Assembly (NCBI GenBank): GCA_030429545.1
Contig: JAUIFF010000014.1
Location: forward strand, 1 to 64,000
DNA from: Polyangia bacterium
GTDB taxonomy: Bacteria > Myxococcota_A > Polyangia > Nannocystales > Nannocystaceae
Direction of reading: 5' to 3'
Length of the DNA: 64,000 bases
Position numbers and translations under genes: made by a program. This document shows positions 1-8,498 of the stretch, one piece after another. Below the pieces are notes generated by a model. That model was not told the DNA's origin, made no database searches, and saw only the letters and a list, made by a program, of their open reading frames with translations. The stretch's first letter is position 1. Each line of letters starts with the position of its first letter.

Positions 1-3000
1 GGCTGGGTCGTCGGCAGGTCGGGGTTTTCTTCAAAGAAGAACTTCTCGCGTTTGCGCGGGTGGTTGCCCACTTCATCCATCGTCTTGGCGTTGAACACCC
101 GCCCGTTGACCATTGTATAGACAATTGATGTCGAGTCGCGAATGTTGGTGAGCGGGTTTTTCTCGAGGATCACCAAGTCCGCGAGCTTGCCGACTTCGAG
201 CGAGCCGATGTCGCCGTCGAGGCCGAGATATTCGGCGCCGTGGAGCGTACCTGCACGCAGGGCTTCGTGTGGGGTCATGCCCCCCTGAACGAACATCCAC
301 AGCTCCCAGTGGGCGGCCAAGCCCTCGCGTTGGCCGTGGGCACCGAGCTGAACCTTGCCGCCGGCGTCGATCAGTTGCTTGGCGATTTTGGCTGCGCGGA
401 CGTGGTTCCAATCGTCGTCGGGCGCCATCGTCCGGCGGCGTGAGGGCGGGTCGACGGCGAACCGCGGGACGAAGCTCAACAGCCGCTCATCCTCCCACAC
501 GTTTGTATGTGCATACCAGTAGTTTTCGCCACCGAGACCACCGTAGGCGACCCCGAGGGTTGGTGTATAGCCAACCTGGGTTTGGCCCCACAGCTGAAAC
601 ACATCGCTGTAGGCCGCCCCCACCGGGATGCAGTGCTCCACGCCGGTGTGGCCATCGACCACCATCGTCATGTTGTGGTGAAACAGCGAGCCCCCCTCGG
701 GCACGACCATCACCCCGAGTTCGCGCCCGGCTGCCATCACCTGTTGCCGTTGATTTCGCCGCGGCTGGTTGTAGCTCTTCACCGAAAACGCCCCGACCTG
801 CTTCATCCGCCGCAGGTGCGAGCGGGCGTCATCGAGGCTGTCGACATCGGCCTTGAAGCGGGCGAGCGCCCCGTACAAAATCGTGCCGGTCGAGAAAATC
901 CGCGGGGCCGTGACCAGCCCGGCCCGGGCCATTTCACTGGCGGCAAAAATCGTGTGTGTGTCGTTGGAGGGGTCGTGTACCGTCGTCACACCAAACGCGA
1001 GTTCGGCGTAGTGCAGCCAGTTTTGCTGGGGGATGATGCCGTGTCGACCCTGCGCACCGTGGGCGTGGACATCGACAATCCCGGGGACCACGGTGTGGCC
1101 AGCCGCTTGAATCACATGGGCACCTGCCGGCACCTGAACCTGACCCTTGGGACCGATCGCTTGGATGCGATTGCCCTCCACGATGATCGTTGCCTCTTCA
1201 ATGACCTCGTCCCACTTGTCCTTGCGCATTGTGGCAACCCGCGGGCCGACAATCGCAACGGTACCGGTGGGCACATCGGCCGGGACCGTCAGACCGATGT
1301 TGAGCCCCTGCTCGGCAGGCTCGGGGAGCTTTTCGGGCGCGCCGGCGATAAATGCAAATGCATCCTTGAGTTCCCTTGAAAACAGCTCCGGCCCGTGGGA
1401 CCAATGCAGGGTTTGGCTGTCGCCCGACCAGTGCAAGAACTCGCCAGCGTCGCGCGAGACCTTGGCAATCGGCAACGAAGTCGCCTTCGGACTGACTTTG
1501 ATCGGCTTGCTTCCGGTTGCCGGCATCGGCATGAGGTGCACGCCAAAACCCTCGACAAAGGCGACAAACCGGCCGTCCGGGGACACCCGAAACGCGGTCG
1601 CTAGCTCGGATTCCACATGCACATGGCGGTCGCTACCGTCGAGCTCAACACTCTCTAGGGCCACGCGATCGTTGCCGCCCTTGTCCTCCCCAACAACTGT
1701 GAACATCAGTCGGGTGCCGTCGCGAGAGAACTGCGGAGCCTCACCATCTCGCGCCACAAGTACAGGCTCGACCGGTTTACGCGACTTCGCCGGGACCACG
1801 TAGAGCCCCTGCTCGCGCGACCACTTGGGCGAACGCACCCATCCGCCGCCGACTTTGAGGAACGCGATTTGCTTGCCGTCGGGTGAGAACGTCGGCTCGA
1901 CATAGTGGCCAGGCTTCGGCGTGACCACGCGACTGCGACCCCCGCGGGCCGGGACCACTCGCACACTCCCGAGGTCCTTGTCGTCCCACGTTGTATAGAC
2001 AATTGATTTACCGTCGGCCGACCACTGCGGGTAGAACTCGAAATGGTCGGTTTGGCTGGTCAGCCGTCGTGGCTTACCACCCGGCAGCTGTTTGATGTAG
2101 AGGTGCCCGAGCGCCTGAAACACGACCGACTTGCCATCGGGGCTGACCTCGGCCCAGCGCATGAGCTTGACGTCGACGTTTGCAGGTGCAACTTCGACCG
2201 GGCGACGCAGTGACTTGGCCACCCGGCGGGAGGTCTTGACGTGGAAGGGAATTTCGCTGTGCTGGCCATTGGCAACATCCACGCGGTGGATTTTTCCACC
2301 CGCCCAAAACACCAGGCTCCGATTGTCGGGTGTCCACGCCATCGTCGGGTAAACCCCGTGAATTGCCCAGGCCTCCTGCATGTCGCGGTCGAGCCCATGG
2401 TAGAGCGCACGTTCCTCGCCAGACTCGATGTCTTGGACAAACAACACCGTATCCGTGCGTACGCGACGGACAAACGCCAGTGACTTACCGTCGGGTGATG
2501 GGGTCGGCCGAATTGCCCCGCCCGCCCCGCGGACAAATGTCTCTAACTCGCCGGTCTCCCGGTCGAGCCGCTTGATCGCGTAGATGCCTGGATTTGGGTC
2601 TTTGTTGTACTGAAAGTACTTGCCGGGAGTGACATCTTGGCTGAAGTACACGTAGCGGCCATCGGGGCTGATCGCTGGCTCCCCCACGTCTTTTTGGTCG
2701 TTTTGCTTTTCAGTCAGTTGGACGCCGTCCCCACCGGAGACGTGGTACATCCAAATCTCGCCGGCGCCGAGGCTGCGGTGCTTGGTAAAGTGCTTGCGGG
2801 CGGCGATAAACCGTCCATCGGGCGACCACACCGGGCTGTTGAGCAGGCGAAAGGTCTCCTTGGTGACCGGGCGCGGGTCGGTCCCGTCGGCTCGCACAAC
2901 CCAGATGTTGTCGCCGCCCCCGCGATCACTTGTAAATGCAATCCACTTGCCGTCGGGGCTAAACCGCGGCTGCATGTCCCAAGCCACACCTGTCGTCAAC

Positions 3001-3353
3001 GCCCGAGCCTCGCCCCCAGCAAGCGGCATTGCATACAGGTCTCCGAGCAGGTCGAACACAATCGTCTGACCGTCGGGACTGACATCGAGGCTCATCCAGG
3101 TTCCCTCGGTGGTGTCGATTGCAATGTCCTGGCCAAGTTCGCCGTCGAGCCCCGGGGGGTTCATGACATCCCACTCCGGCTCTTCGTCGGTATCTCCGTC
3201 GGTGCCCCCGGCCTCGACAATCCCCGGCTCGGGCGGGGGATAACTCGCCGGGTCTGGCGAAGTCGGAGCACGTTGCGTGCACGCACCAAGACTGCCAAGT
3301 GCGGTCAGGAGTGCTAGCGAGGGAATGAACGAACGCAGGGCAGGACGGGACAT
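1..3353 (-). CDS. Lipoprotein amidohydrolase with N-terminal TolB-like propeller (3' end outside window)
   Basis: The minus-strand frame is open from an ATG at 3353 to the left edge (at least 1,117 codons). The N-terminus is a lipoprotein signal with lipobox SLGAC (Cys25), so export and lipid anchoring are expected. Residues of about 60-690 carry repeated SPDGK/SPDGR-type strands typical of TolB/PD40 beta-propellers. From about residue 740 comes an amidohydrolase domain: a VDVHAHG metal motif, SVKSYNQP with the probable bridging Lys, VEHC and GAHGQRE His motifs, and near the edge the usual LEVGKLADLVILEKNP strand. This architecture is known from secreted Xaa-Pro dipeptidase-like and imidazolonepropionase-like hydrolases, but the substrate cannot be read from sequence. 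The gene stands alone, with 178 bp of upstream DNA that carries an inverted repeat. Several copies of the window's iterated palindrome lie inside it. Confidence 0.85.
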   Translation of the reverse strand, partial: MSRPALRSFIPSLALLTALGSLGACTQRAPTSPDPASYPPPEPGIVEAGGTDGDTDEEPEWDVMNPPGLDGELGQDIAIDTTEGTWMSLDVSPDGQTIVFDLLGDLYAMPLAGGEARALTTGVAWDMQPRFSPDGKWIAFTSDRGGGDNIWVVRADGTDPRPVTKETFRLLNSPVWSPDGRFIAARKHFTKHRSLGAGEIWMYHVSGGDGVQLTEKQNDQKDVGEPAISPDGRYVYFSQDVTPGKYFQYNKDPNPGIYAIKRLDRETGELETFVRGAGGAIRPTPSPDGKSLAFVRRVRTDTVLFVQDIESGEERALYHGLDRDMQEAWAIHGVYPTMAWTPDNRSLVFWAGGKIHRVDVANGQHSEIPFHVKTSRRVAKSLRRPVEVAPANVDVKLMRWAEVSPDGKSVVFQALGHLYIKQLPGGKPRRLTSQTDHFEFYPQWSADGKSIVYTTWDDKDLGSVRVVPARGGRSRVVTPKPGHYVEPTFSPDGKQIAFLKVGGGWVRSPKWSREQGLYVVPAKSRKPVEPVLVARDGEAPQFSRDGTRLMFTVVGEDKGGNDRVALESVELDGSDRHVHVESELATAFRVSPDGRFVAFVEGFGVHLMPMPATGSKPIKVSPKATSLPIAKVSRDAGEFLHWSGDSQTLHWSHGPELFSRELKDAFAFIAGAPEKLPEPAEQGLNIGLTVPADVPTGTVAIVGPRVATMRKDKWDEVIEEATIIVEGNRIQAIGPKGQVQVPAGAHVIQAAGHTVVPGIVDVHAHGAQGRHGIIPQQNWLHYAELAFGVTTVHDPSNDTHTIFAASEMARAGLVTAPRIFSTGTILYGALARFKADVDSLDDARSHLRRMKQVGAFSVKSYNQPRRNQRQQVMAAGRELGVMVVPEGGSLFHHNMTMVVDGHTGVEHCIPVGAAYSDVFQLWGQTQVGYTPTLGVAYGGLGGENYWYAHTNVWEDERLLSFVPRFAVDPPSRRRTMAPDDDWNHVRAAKIAKQLIDAGGKVQLGAHGQREGLAAHWELWMFVQGGMTPHEALRAGTLHGAEYLGLDGDIGSLEVGKLADLVILEKNPLTNIRDSTSIVYTMVNGRVFNAKTMDEVGNHPRKREKFFFEENPDLPTTQ

Positions 3354-3426
3354 GCGGCGCAATGGTGCCCGTGCCGCGATGTTCACGCAAGTGACGAGCT
3401 GCCGTGACAGCACAATTTTTGCCAGT

Positions 3427-3448
3427 GACCTGTACCGATTTACAGGTC
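3427..3448. promoter_or_regulatory. Inverted repeat upstream of the amidohydrolase gene
   Basis: Perfect 8-bp arms GACCTGTA and TACAGGTC are separated by 6 bp, 74 bp upstream of the amidohydrolase start. There is no T-run, so an operator is more likely than a terminator. The cognate regulator is unknown. The second arm overlaps a stretch (TGTAAATCGGTACA on the minus strand) related to, but wider than, the iterated TGYA-NN-TRCA palindrome. Confidence 0.4.
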
Positions 3449-3531
3449 AACCGTTCGCCGTTCAAATCGATTGTCTATACACACGGCGCCTGGCACCCGC
3501 CGACGCCTGGCATCGTTCGAAACCAGGCCAA

Positions 3532-3846
3532 CTAATGGCGCGGCGGCGGCTTGTCATCGACTCCACAGGCGTAAAAGTCCTTGGTCGACTGGGCCTCTTT
3601 CATGCACCTGGCAACCCCGCCGAAGCGCAGGACACCGGCATCTAAGCGCATGTTTTGAACCTTGCGCTTGCACTGTTTGTGAAATCGCTCGCCGATTTTG
3701 CGGTCGGGCTTTTCGCGTAGCTGAATCTCAGCTGCAACCTCGCACAACTCTTCGTTGGACGGTTGACCACAACCAGAAACCAGTGCACATGCACCGATAC
3801 TCGCGGCAACGGCAACCTGTGTGAATGTGGATACCAACCGGCTCAC
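3532..3846 (-). CDS. Small Cys-containing lipoprotein, unknown function
   Basis: A GTG at 3846 starts a 104-residue protein with a classical lipoprotein signal (lipobox VSGC, Cys about 26). The mature part is short and charged, with four further Cys (ELCEVAAE, KQCKRK, ARCMKE, YACGVDD), which suggests disulfides in the periplasm. The GTG overlaps the hemC stop (GTGA), so translational coupling and membership in the hem operon are likely. A longer frame continues upstream to 4206 but runs through hemC in another frame and is not used. I do not recognise the family. The context gives no direct link to haem chemistry beyond co-transcription. Confidence 0.65.
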   Translation of the reverse strand: MSRLVSTFTQVAVAASIGACALVSGCGQPSNEELCEVAAEIQLREKPDRKIGERFHKQCKRKVQNMRLDAGVLRFGGVARCMKEAQSTKDFYACGVDDKPPPRH

Positions 3847-4856
3847 GATGCCCCTCCTGCCTTGAGCGACTGCAATACCGCAGCTGCCCCACGGTCGATG
3901 AGTTTGCCCGCTAACGTGCGGCCGAGCAATGCCGGGTCTTCGTTTCCGGCCACTTGCTCGACGTAGTACGGCGCACCCGAGGGATCGGCGACGACCCCTC
4001 GTAGCGACAGCCCACCAGCCTCGGTCGGCTCGGCGTAGCAACCCATCGGCACCTGGCAACCGCCTTCGAGCCGGGCCAAAAATGCCCGCTCGGCAGCTGC
4101 CACGTTGGCTGTGAGCGCGTGGTTGAGGGGTGCAACCAACCGGCGCACACGGTCGTCGCTGGTGCGGGCCTCGAGTGCCAAAATTCCCTGGGTTGCAGCC
4201 GGGCAAAACACCTCGGGGTCGAGATAGGCACTGATCCGAGCTTCGAGCCCCAACCGGTGAAGCCCGGCGGCAGCCAGCAAGATGGCGTCGAACTGGCCAT
4301 CGTCGAGCTTGCCCAAACGGGTGGGAACATTGCCGCGCAGCGAGATGACGTTGACCGTCGGCGCGAGACGGCGGACCAACGCGGTCCGGCGCAGGCTGGT
4401 GGTCCCCACCCGGGCGCCATCAGGAAGTGCTTGCAGCGATGCCCCGGACGGACAAACACCCTCGCGCACAATCAGGGCATCGCGGGGGTCGGCTCGCTCC
4501 GGTGTACATACAATCTCAAGGCCCTCGGCCAACTGCCCCGGCAGGTCCTTCATGCTGTGGACCGCAAGGTCGACCTCGCCACGACACAACCGCGCCTCGA
4601 TACCGTTGACAAACAACCCCTTGCCGCCGATTTGGTGCAACGGCCGATCTTGAATGCGGTCGCCATCGGTGACGATTTCGACGAGCTCGACGGTGAGCTC
4701 GGGCCCCCAGTGGGCGCGCAGCTGGTCGCGGACCCAGTTGGCCTGCCACAGGGCGAGTTTGGAACGTCTCGTCCCGATCCGCAGGGGATGTTTTAGATCT
4801 GTTGGGTTCGCGTGTTCGGCTGCCATGTCAGTCGGCCCATCTCGCGCATCGGCCAC
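3843..4856 (-). CDS. hemC: Porphobilinogen deaminase (hydroxymethylbilane synthase)
   Basis: HemC joins four porphobilinogen units into hydroxymethylbilane in the cytosol, the third committed step of tetrapyrrole synthesis. The protein begins its family core with LRIGTRRSKLALWQANWV, followed by HSMKDLPG, GTTSLRRTALVRRL and DAILLAAAGLHRLGL. The dipyrromethane-cofactor Cys is present in GGCQVPMGCYAEP. Length (337 residues from GTG 4856) is slightly above the usual 310. An ATG at 4826 gives 327 residues and is an equally good start. It lies 114 bp downstream of hemA on the same strand and overlaps the next small lipoprotein gene, so a hem operon is likely. Confidence 0.97.
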   Translation of the reverse strand: MADARDGPTDMAAEHANPTDLKHPLRIGTRRSKLALWQANWVRDQLRAHWGPELTVELVEIVTDGDRIQDRPLHQIGGKGLFVNGIEARLCRGEVDLAVHSMKDLPGQLAEGLEIVCTPERADPRDALIVREGVCPSGASLQALPDGARVGTTSLRRTALVRRLAPTVNVISLRGNVPTRLGKLDDGQFDAILLAAAGLHRLGLEARISAYLDPEVFCPAATQGILALEARTSDDRVRRLVAPLNHALTANVAAAERAFLARLEGGCQVPMGCYAEPTEAGGLSLRGVVADPSGAPYYVEQVAGNEDPALLGRTLAGKLIDRGAAAVLQSLKAGGAS

Positions 4857-4970
4857 GAGCTCGCCAAAGTCTCGCCGATCTCGGATGCCGCGAAAAGAGT
4901 CGCGGCAGTGACCTGACCCGGCATTCGTCAGCTCAACATCGGCTCCGGTCGACGAGTTTGTGTATAGGCA

Positions 4971-6320
4971 CTAAGTTGATGGCTCGGGCGAGCCCATCAC
5001 GGACTTTTCGCCACCCGGAGCAGGTCGCGACTCCGGCTGCGGCTGCGGCTGCTCAGGACCGAGGGCAAACAGCTCCTCAAGGGCCGTGGCCAGGTCAATA
5101 CCGCTTTGGTTGCCCTCGCTGGCGGCCGCGCGCAGGGTCACCATGGGCTTGTGCAGGAGCTTTTTGACGACTCCGCGAACCACCGAACGCACCACCGCCT
5201 GTTGGTCCTCATCGAAATTTCGCATTTTGGCCTGGGAGCGGAGCAACTCCGCCTCGACGATCGCGCGGGCGTGGCGTTGCAGGCTGCCAATAAGCGGCCC
5301 GATCGCGCGGGTGCGTTGCCACGACAGGAAGTTGTCGACCTCCTCGTCGACCAGAGCAGCGGCCCGGTCGGCCTCGGCACTGCGTGCGCGCATGTTGTCG
5401 TGGACGATCCCCTGGAGGTCGTCGATGTTGTACAAAAACACTTGGTCGAGGTTGCCGACATCCGGAGCGACATCCCGCGGCACGGCAATGTCGACCAAAA
5501 ACACGGGCTCGCCACGACGGGCCCGAAGCACCCGTTTCATGAGTCCACGGTCGATCACCGGCTGGGTTGCACCGGTGCTGGTCACGACGATATCGGCACG
5601 CCGCAGCTGTTGTTCGAGGCTGTCCCACGAAACATAGTGGCCCCCGATCTCGCGGGCGAGGCGTTCCCCGCGTTCGCGGCTGCGGTTGACAACAGTGAGT
5701 TCAGCCGCCCCGCCGGCCCGCAAGTACACACCTGCCTGTTGGGCCATCTCGCCGGCGCCGACCAACAACACCCCACAGTTGCGCAGCTCGCCAAAGATAC
5801 TCATGGCCAAATCGACGGCGACCGAGGACACACTGGCGGCCCCCCGGGCAATCTCCGTTTCGGTGCGCACCCGCTTGGCCCCGCGAAAAGCCATGGTCAT
5901 ACAACGGTCGAGCACGGCACCCACGGTGTCCTGACGCTTGGCGAGTTCGTAGGCCTCTTTGACCTGGCCAAGGATCTGCGGCTCGCCGACAACCATCGAC
6001 TCGAGGCTGGCGGCCACCCGAAAGATATGGCGCACAGCCGATGCCGCCGAGCGGACAAACGTGTGCCGCCTAAGCTCACCGAGGTCGAGCGACCGCATGC
6101 CGGCGAGTGCTTCGAGAATTCGATCGCCCGCCCGCGACTCGCCGGACACCCCGTAGATCTCAACCCGGTTACATGTTGATACAACCATAACCTCGCCGAG
6201 CCCGGCACTCACCAGCGGCGAAAGCAACTCACGGATGTCGTCGGCACCCATGGCCAGCTGCTCACGCAACTCGACCGGCGCCGTTTTGTGGTTGAGGCCC
6301 ACGGCCAAGATCTCGGTCAT
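4971..6320 (-). CDS. hemA: Glutamyl-tRNA reductase
   Basis: HemA reduces Glu-tRNA(Glu) to glutamate-1-semialdehyde with NADPH, the first step of the C5 haem pathway. The 449-residue protein has the catalytic Cys in VVSTCNRVEIYG (Cys about 50), the NADPH-binding stretch VLLVGAGEMAQQAGVYL, VNRSRERGERLA, and the C-terminal dimerisation helix region. The start is the ATG at 6320, which overlaps the upstream ccsA-like stop as ATGA and follows a GGGGTG ribosome-site-like stretch. The open frame extends to 6521, but that part overlaps the ccsA-like gene and is not used. Its neighbours, a CcsA/HemX-like membrane protein upstream and hemC downstream, form the classic hemXAC-type grouping. Confidence 0.97.
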   Translation of the reverse strand: MTEILAVGLNHKTAPVELREQLAMGADDIRELLSPLVSAGLGEVMVVSTCNRVEIYGVSGESRAGDRILEALAGMRSLDLGELRRHTFVRSAASAVRHIFRVAASLESMVVGEPQILGQVKEAYELAKRQDTVGAVLDRCMTMAFRGAKRVRTETEIARGAASVSSVAVDLAMSIFGELRNCGVLLVGAGEMAQQAGVYLRAGGAAELTVVNRSRERGERLAREIGGHYVSWDSLEQQLRRADIVVTSTGATQPVIDRGLMKRVLRARRGEPVFLVDIAVPRDVAPDVGNLDQVFLYNIDDLQGIVHDNMRARSAEADRAAALVDEEVDNFLSWQRTRAIGPLIGSLQRHARAIVEAELLRSQAKMRNFDEDQQAVVRSVVRGVVKKLLHKPMVTLRAAASEGNQSGIDLATALEELFALGPEQPQPQPESRPAPGGEKSVMGSPEPST

Positions 6321-7105
6321 GAGCGCACCCCGTAGTAGACGAAGATCAACAGCATGCAGCCAAACGCCACCAGCGTGAGCCTGGCCGCCTGGCGCCCGCG
6401 CACACCCATGAGGGCGCGCAACACCAACATGCCGACACTGACCAACCACGTGATTGCAGCTGCAAGTAACTCGGGCCAGCGCGCGCCGAGCATTTCGGGG
6501 CCACCTGCCCGCAAAATCCACAACACGCCAGTGACGATCGCCAGGGTGACAACTGGCGTGACGATCAACATCAAGCGGTGATGCAGGCGATCGAGCCCCG
6601 CGAGCGAGACGCCTCCGGGTCGTGGGCGAAAGATCTTTTGACGGATCCGCCGTTCCATCGCCAGGTAGACACTGGCCACACCGGCGGCGAGGGTAAATCC
6701 GGCCAGACCGGCGGTTGCCAGGCTAATATGTGCTGTTACAAGTACTTGGGAGGCCGGCATGCGGTCGACCACGGTGTCGGCAAACACCACCCCGAGTACC
6801 AGGCCGGCGAGGCCAATGGGCGCAAGCAGTGCTCCGAGCGCGTGGATCGGTTTGCGAATCGCCACCAACAAAAACCCGAGCACCGCACACAGTGCCCCGA
6901 GGCTGGTCGCCAAAAATACCGACTTGAAGGGATGGTCGCCTTCGAGGCACTGGCCCCCGATGCAGCAAAAGTGCAAGAGCGCGGCCAAGGCTAACAGCAC
7001 ACTCGCGCGCGCGCGGATCCGATCAACACGCTCGCCCTCAACCCCGTGGGCAAACGAGGCGGCACCGTATGTCAGTGCCGCGAGTATGAACAAAACCACG
7101 ACCAT
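6317..7105 (-). CDS. CcsA/HemX-type cytochrome c assembly membrane protein
   Basis: A 262-residue polytopic protein with about seven to eight hydrophobic segments (MVVVLFILAALTYGAASFAHGV, VLLALAALLHFCC and so on). Conserved His residues near helix ends (LLHFC, AHISLATAGLAGF, LDRLHHRLML) fit haem ligands of the CcsA/CcsB/HemX family. CcsA proteins deliver haem for c-type cytochrome maturation. HemX homologues placed before hemA affect HemA level. The start is the ATG at 7105. The stop overlaps the hemA start by ATGA, so the two are translationally coupled. The usual tryptophan-rich WWD motif is not obvious, so assignment as HemX-like is safer than true CcsA. Confidence 0.82.
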   Translation of the reverse strand: MVVVLFILAALTYGAASFAHGVEGERVDRIRARASVLLALAALLHFCCIGGQCLEGDHPFKSVFLATSLGALCAVLGFLLVAIRKPIHALGALLAPIGLAGLVLGVVFADTVVDRMPASQVLVTAHISLATAGLAGFTLAAGVASVYLAMERRIRQKIFRPRPGGVSLAGLDRLHHRLMLIVTPVVTLAIVTGVLWILRAGGPEMLGARWPELLAAAITWLVSVGMLVLRALMGVRGRQAARLTLVAFGCMLLIFVYYGVRS

Positions 7106-7450
7106 GTGAAGCCAAGCAAAGGTACGCGGAGATTTGCGGCTTGGCTAGCAGTCGGCAGTTTTTCCTGGTCGTGTGCCCCGGCACATCTGGCAGATGTCGG
7201 CGCATCGGCTGCGACATCGCCCCAAGGGCTCGCCGGAAAGTCGCCGGATAGGGCTGGCTGGCGATGCCGAAGTCGGGAGCATCGCCGACTAGGCCCCTTT
7301 CGCCCGCGAAACCCGGTGAGAACTGTACGGTCGCCGGCGCGCGTCTTCGTTCATAATTGCGGATGATTTACGCACAGGCCGGGTCACTCGGGTTGGCGTC
7401 GCTTGTATTTGCAATATTCCCGGCGAACCGTTGTATCAACAAATAATACC
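7106..7450. other. Intergenic region upstream of the hem operon
   Basis: 345 bp without a credible gene. It must hold the promoter for ccsA/hemA/hemC on the minus strand, but I could not single out convincing -35/-10 boxes. One exact copy of the iterated palindrome (TGTATTTGCA at 7404) lies near the right end, followed by a related TGTATCAACA. Confidence 0.5.
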
Positions 7451-7825
7451 CTAGCCGAGCGCGAGGAGACCGGCGCGCAGCTTGGCCCAGGTCGCGGTGT
7501 CGAGCCTGGGTGGCATCCCGGCGCCGGGGCGATAGGTCGCGACAAACCCGGGCTTGACGGTGTAGGCATAGTCGCCGAGCACCAGCGAGGTGTCGTAGAG
7601 TTCCCCCCCCGATGCCACCACCTCGGCCGCAGTTTTGACCTTTCCGGCGATCTTGTGGACGTCTGGGTCGCCACCGTCGATCCGTTCGACAAACACCGCC
7701 GCATCGATCCCAAGGGTCACGGAGCTTCCCCCGGCCGGCACCCGCAGCGTCGATTGCTCGAGGTGCACCCGCCCCGCCGCAAGCCATGCATCTATTTTCG
7801 ATTGGGCGATAAAGATCCGGGCCAT
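7451..7825 (-). CDS. Conserved hypothetical protein (MARIFIAQSKIDAWLAAGRV family)
   Basis: A 124-residue cytosolic protein starting at the ATG 7825; the frame is open to 7933 but the family pattern begins at MARIFIAQSKIDAWLAAGRVH. It contains FVERIDGGDPDVHKIAGKVKT and YDTSLVLGDYAYTVKPGFVA. From memory, proteins with this pattern are common as stand-alone conserved genes in myxobacteria, with no known function. No signal peptide, membrane segment or metal motif is visible. It is divergent from trxA, about 200 bp apart. I cannot assign a role. Confidence 0.75.
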   Translation of the reverse strand: MARIFIAQSKIDAWLAAGRVHLEQSTLRVPAGGSSVTLGIDAAVFVERIDGGDPDVHKIAGKVKTAAEVVASGGELYDTSLVLGDYAYTVKPGFVATYRPGAGMPPRLDTATWAKLRAGLLALG

Positions 7826-8031
7826 GGTGCGCAAGAGTACCGATTTTTCGCCGAGTCCGCCGGAATGTCCTACGTCATCTGTGGTTCTGGCCAATGACAG
7901 GTCGCGCAACCCGTCTGCTAAGGTTGCCAACATCTGTCACTCGACTGTGCAACTCACGTATCCAGTGCTTGCACAACGCAACTGTAAGCCGCATTCTCGT
8001 GCGACTTCCACCTCCCGCGAGGGTCCACACT

Positions 8032-8364
8032 ATGGCATCTGCAAACATCCACAACTCCACCGACGCCGACTTCAAAGCCGACGTGCTCGACTCCCAAGTT
8101 CCCGTTTTGGTCGACTTTTGGGCGACCTGGTGCGGCCCCTGTCGCGCAATTGCCCCCCACCTCGAGACCTTGGCCAACGAGTTCGAGGGCAAACTCAAGG
8201 TCGTCAAGGTCGACATCGACAGCAACCCCAAGACCCCGGGCTCGTTTGGCGTGCGCAGCATCCCGACACTCCTGTTGTTCAAGGGCGGAGAGCTCGCTGA
8301 CAAAATCGTCGGCAACCCTGGCTCGCTCAGCCCGTTGCGGGCGTTCGTCGAGCGCAACCTCTAA
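8032..8364 (+). CDS. trxA: Thioredoxin
   Basis: A 110-residue classical thioredoxin with the redox motif WATWCGPCRAIAPHLE, the buried Asp in VLVDFWA, the cis-Pro loop SIPTLLLFKGGE and a C-terminal helix ending FVERNL. It reduces protein disulfides in the cytosol with thioredoxin reductase. The start is the ATG at 8032; upstream in-frame sequence to 7894 has no family similarity. It is a single-gene unit, closed by a strong hairpin terminator at 8385-8416. Confidence 0.96.
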   Translation: MASANIHNSTDADFKADVLDSQVPVLVDFWATWCGPCRAIAPHLETLANEFEGKLKVVKVDIDSNPKTPGSFGVRSIPTLLLFKGGELADKIVGNPGSLSPLRAFVERNL

Positions 8365-8384
8365 GCTCGGCTCCAACAGCCACG

Positions 8385-8416
8385 AAAAACCCGGTGCTTT
8401 TGGCATCGGGTTTTTT
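8385..8416 (+). terminator. Rho-independent terminator of trxA
   Basis: Stem AAAACCCGGTGC / GCATCGGGTTTT (one G-U pair) with a 5-nt loop and a run of T, starting about 20 bp after the trxA stop. Confidence 0.85.
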
Positions 8417-8452
8417 ACGTTTGGCGAACGCTTGTCCGAGTCTTCGCCAATC

Positions 8453-8481
8453 AAAAAAGGCGACCGCTTGGCCGCCTTTTT
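8453..8481 (-). terminator. Bidirectional-looking terminator between trxA and the convergent gene
   Basis: Stem AAAAAGGCG / CGCCTTTTT with A-run on one side and T-run on the other. It lies 18 bp beyond the stop of the minus-strand gene at 8499 and can serve both directions. Confidence 0.75.
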
Positions 8482-8498
8482 CGTGCGCTCAGTAGTCT

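Noticed and set aside
507..1379. Plus-strand frame of 290 codons opposite the amidohydrolase
   Set aside because: The minus strand is open through the whole region with clear propeller and metal-site motifs; the plus frame is a high-GC shadow.
5106..6179. Plus-strand frame of 357 codons opposite hemA
   Set aside because: It is the antisense of a certain gene and has no protein-like features.
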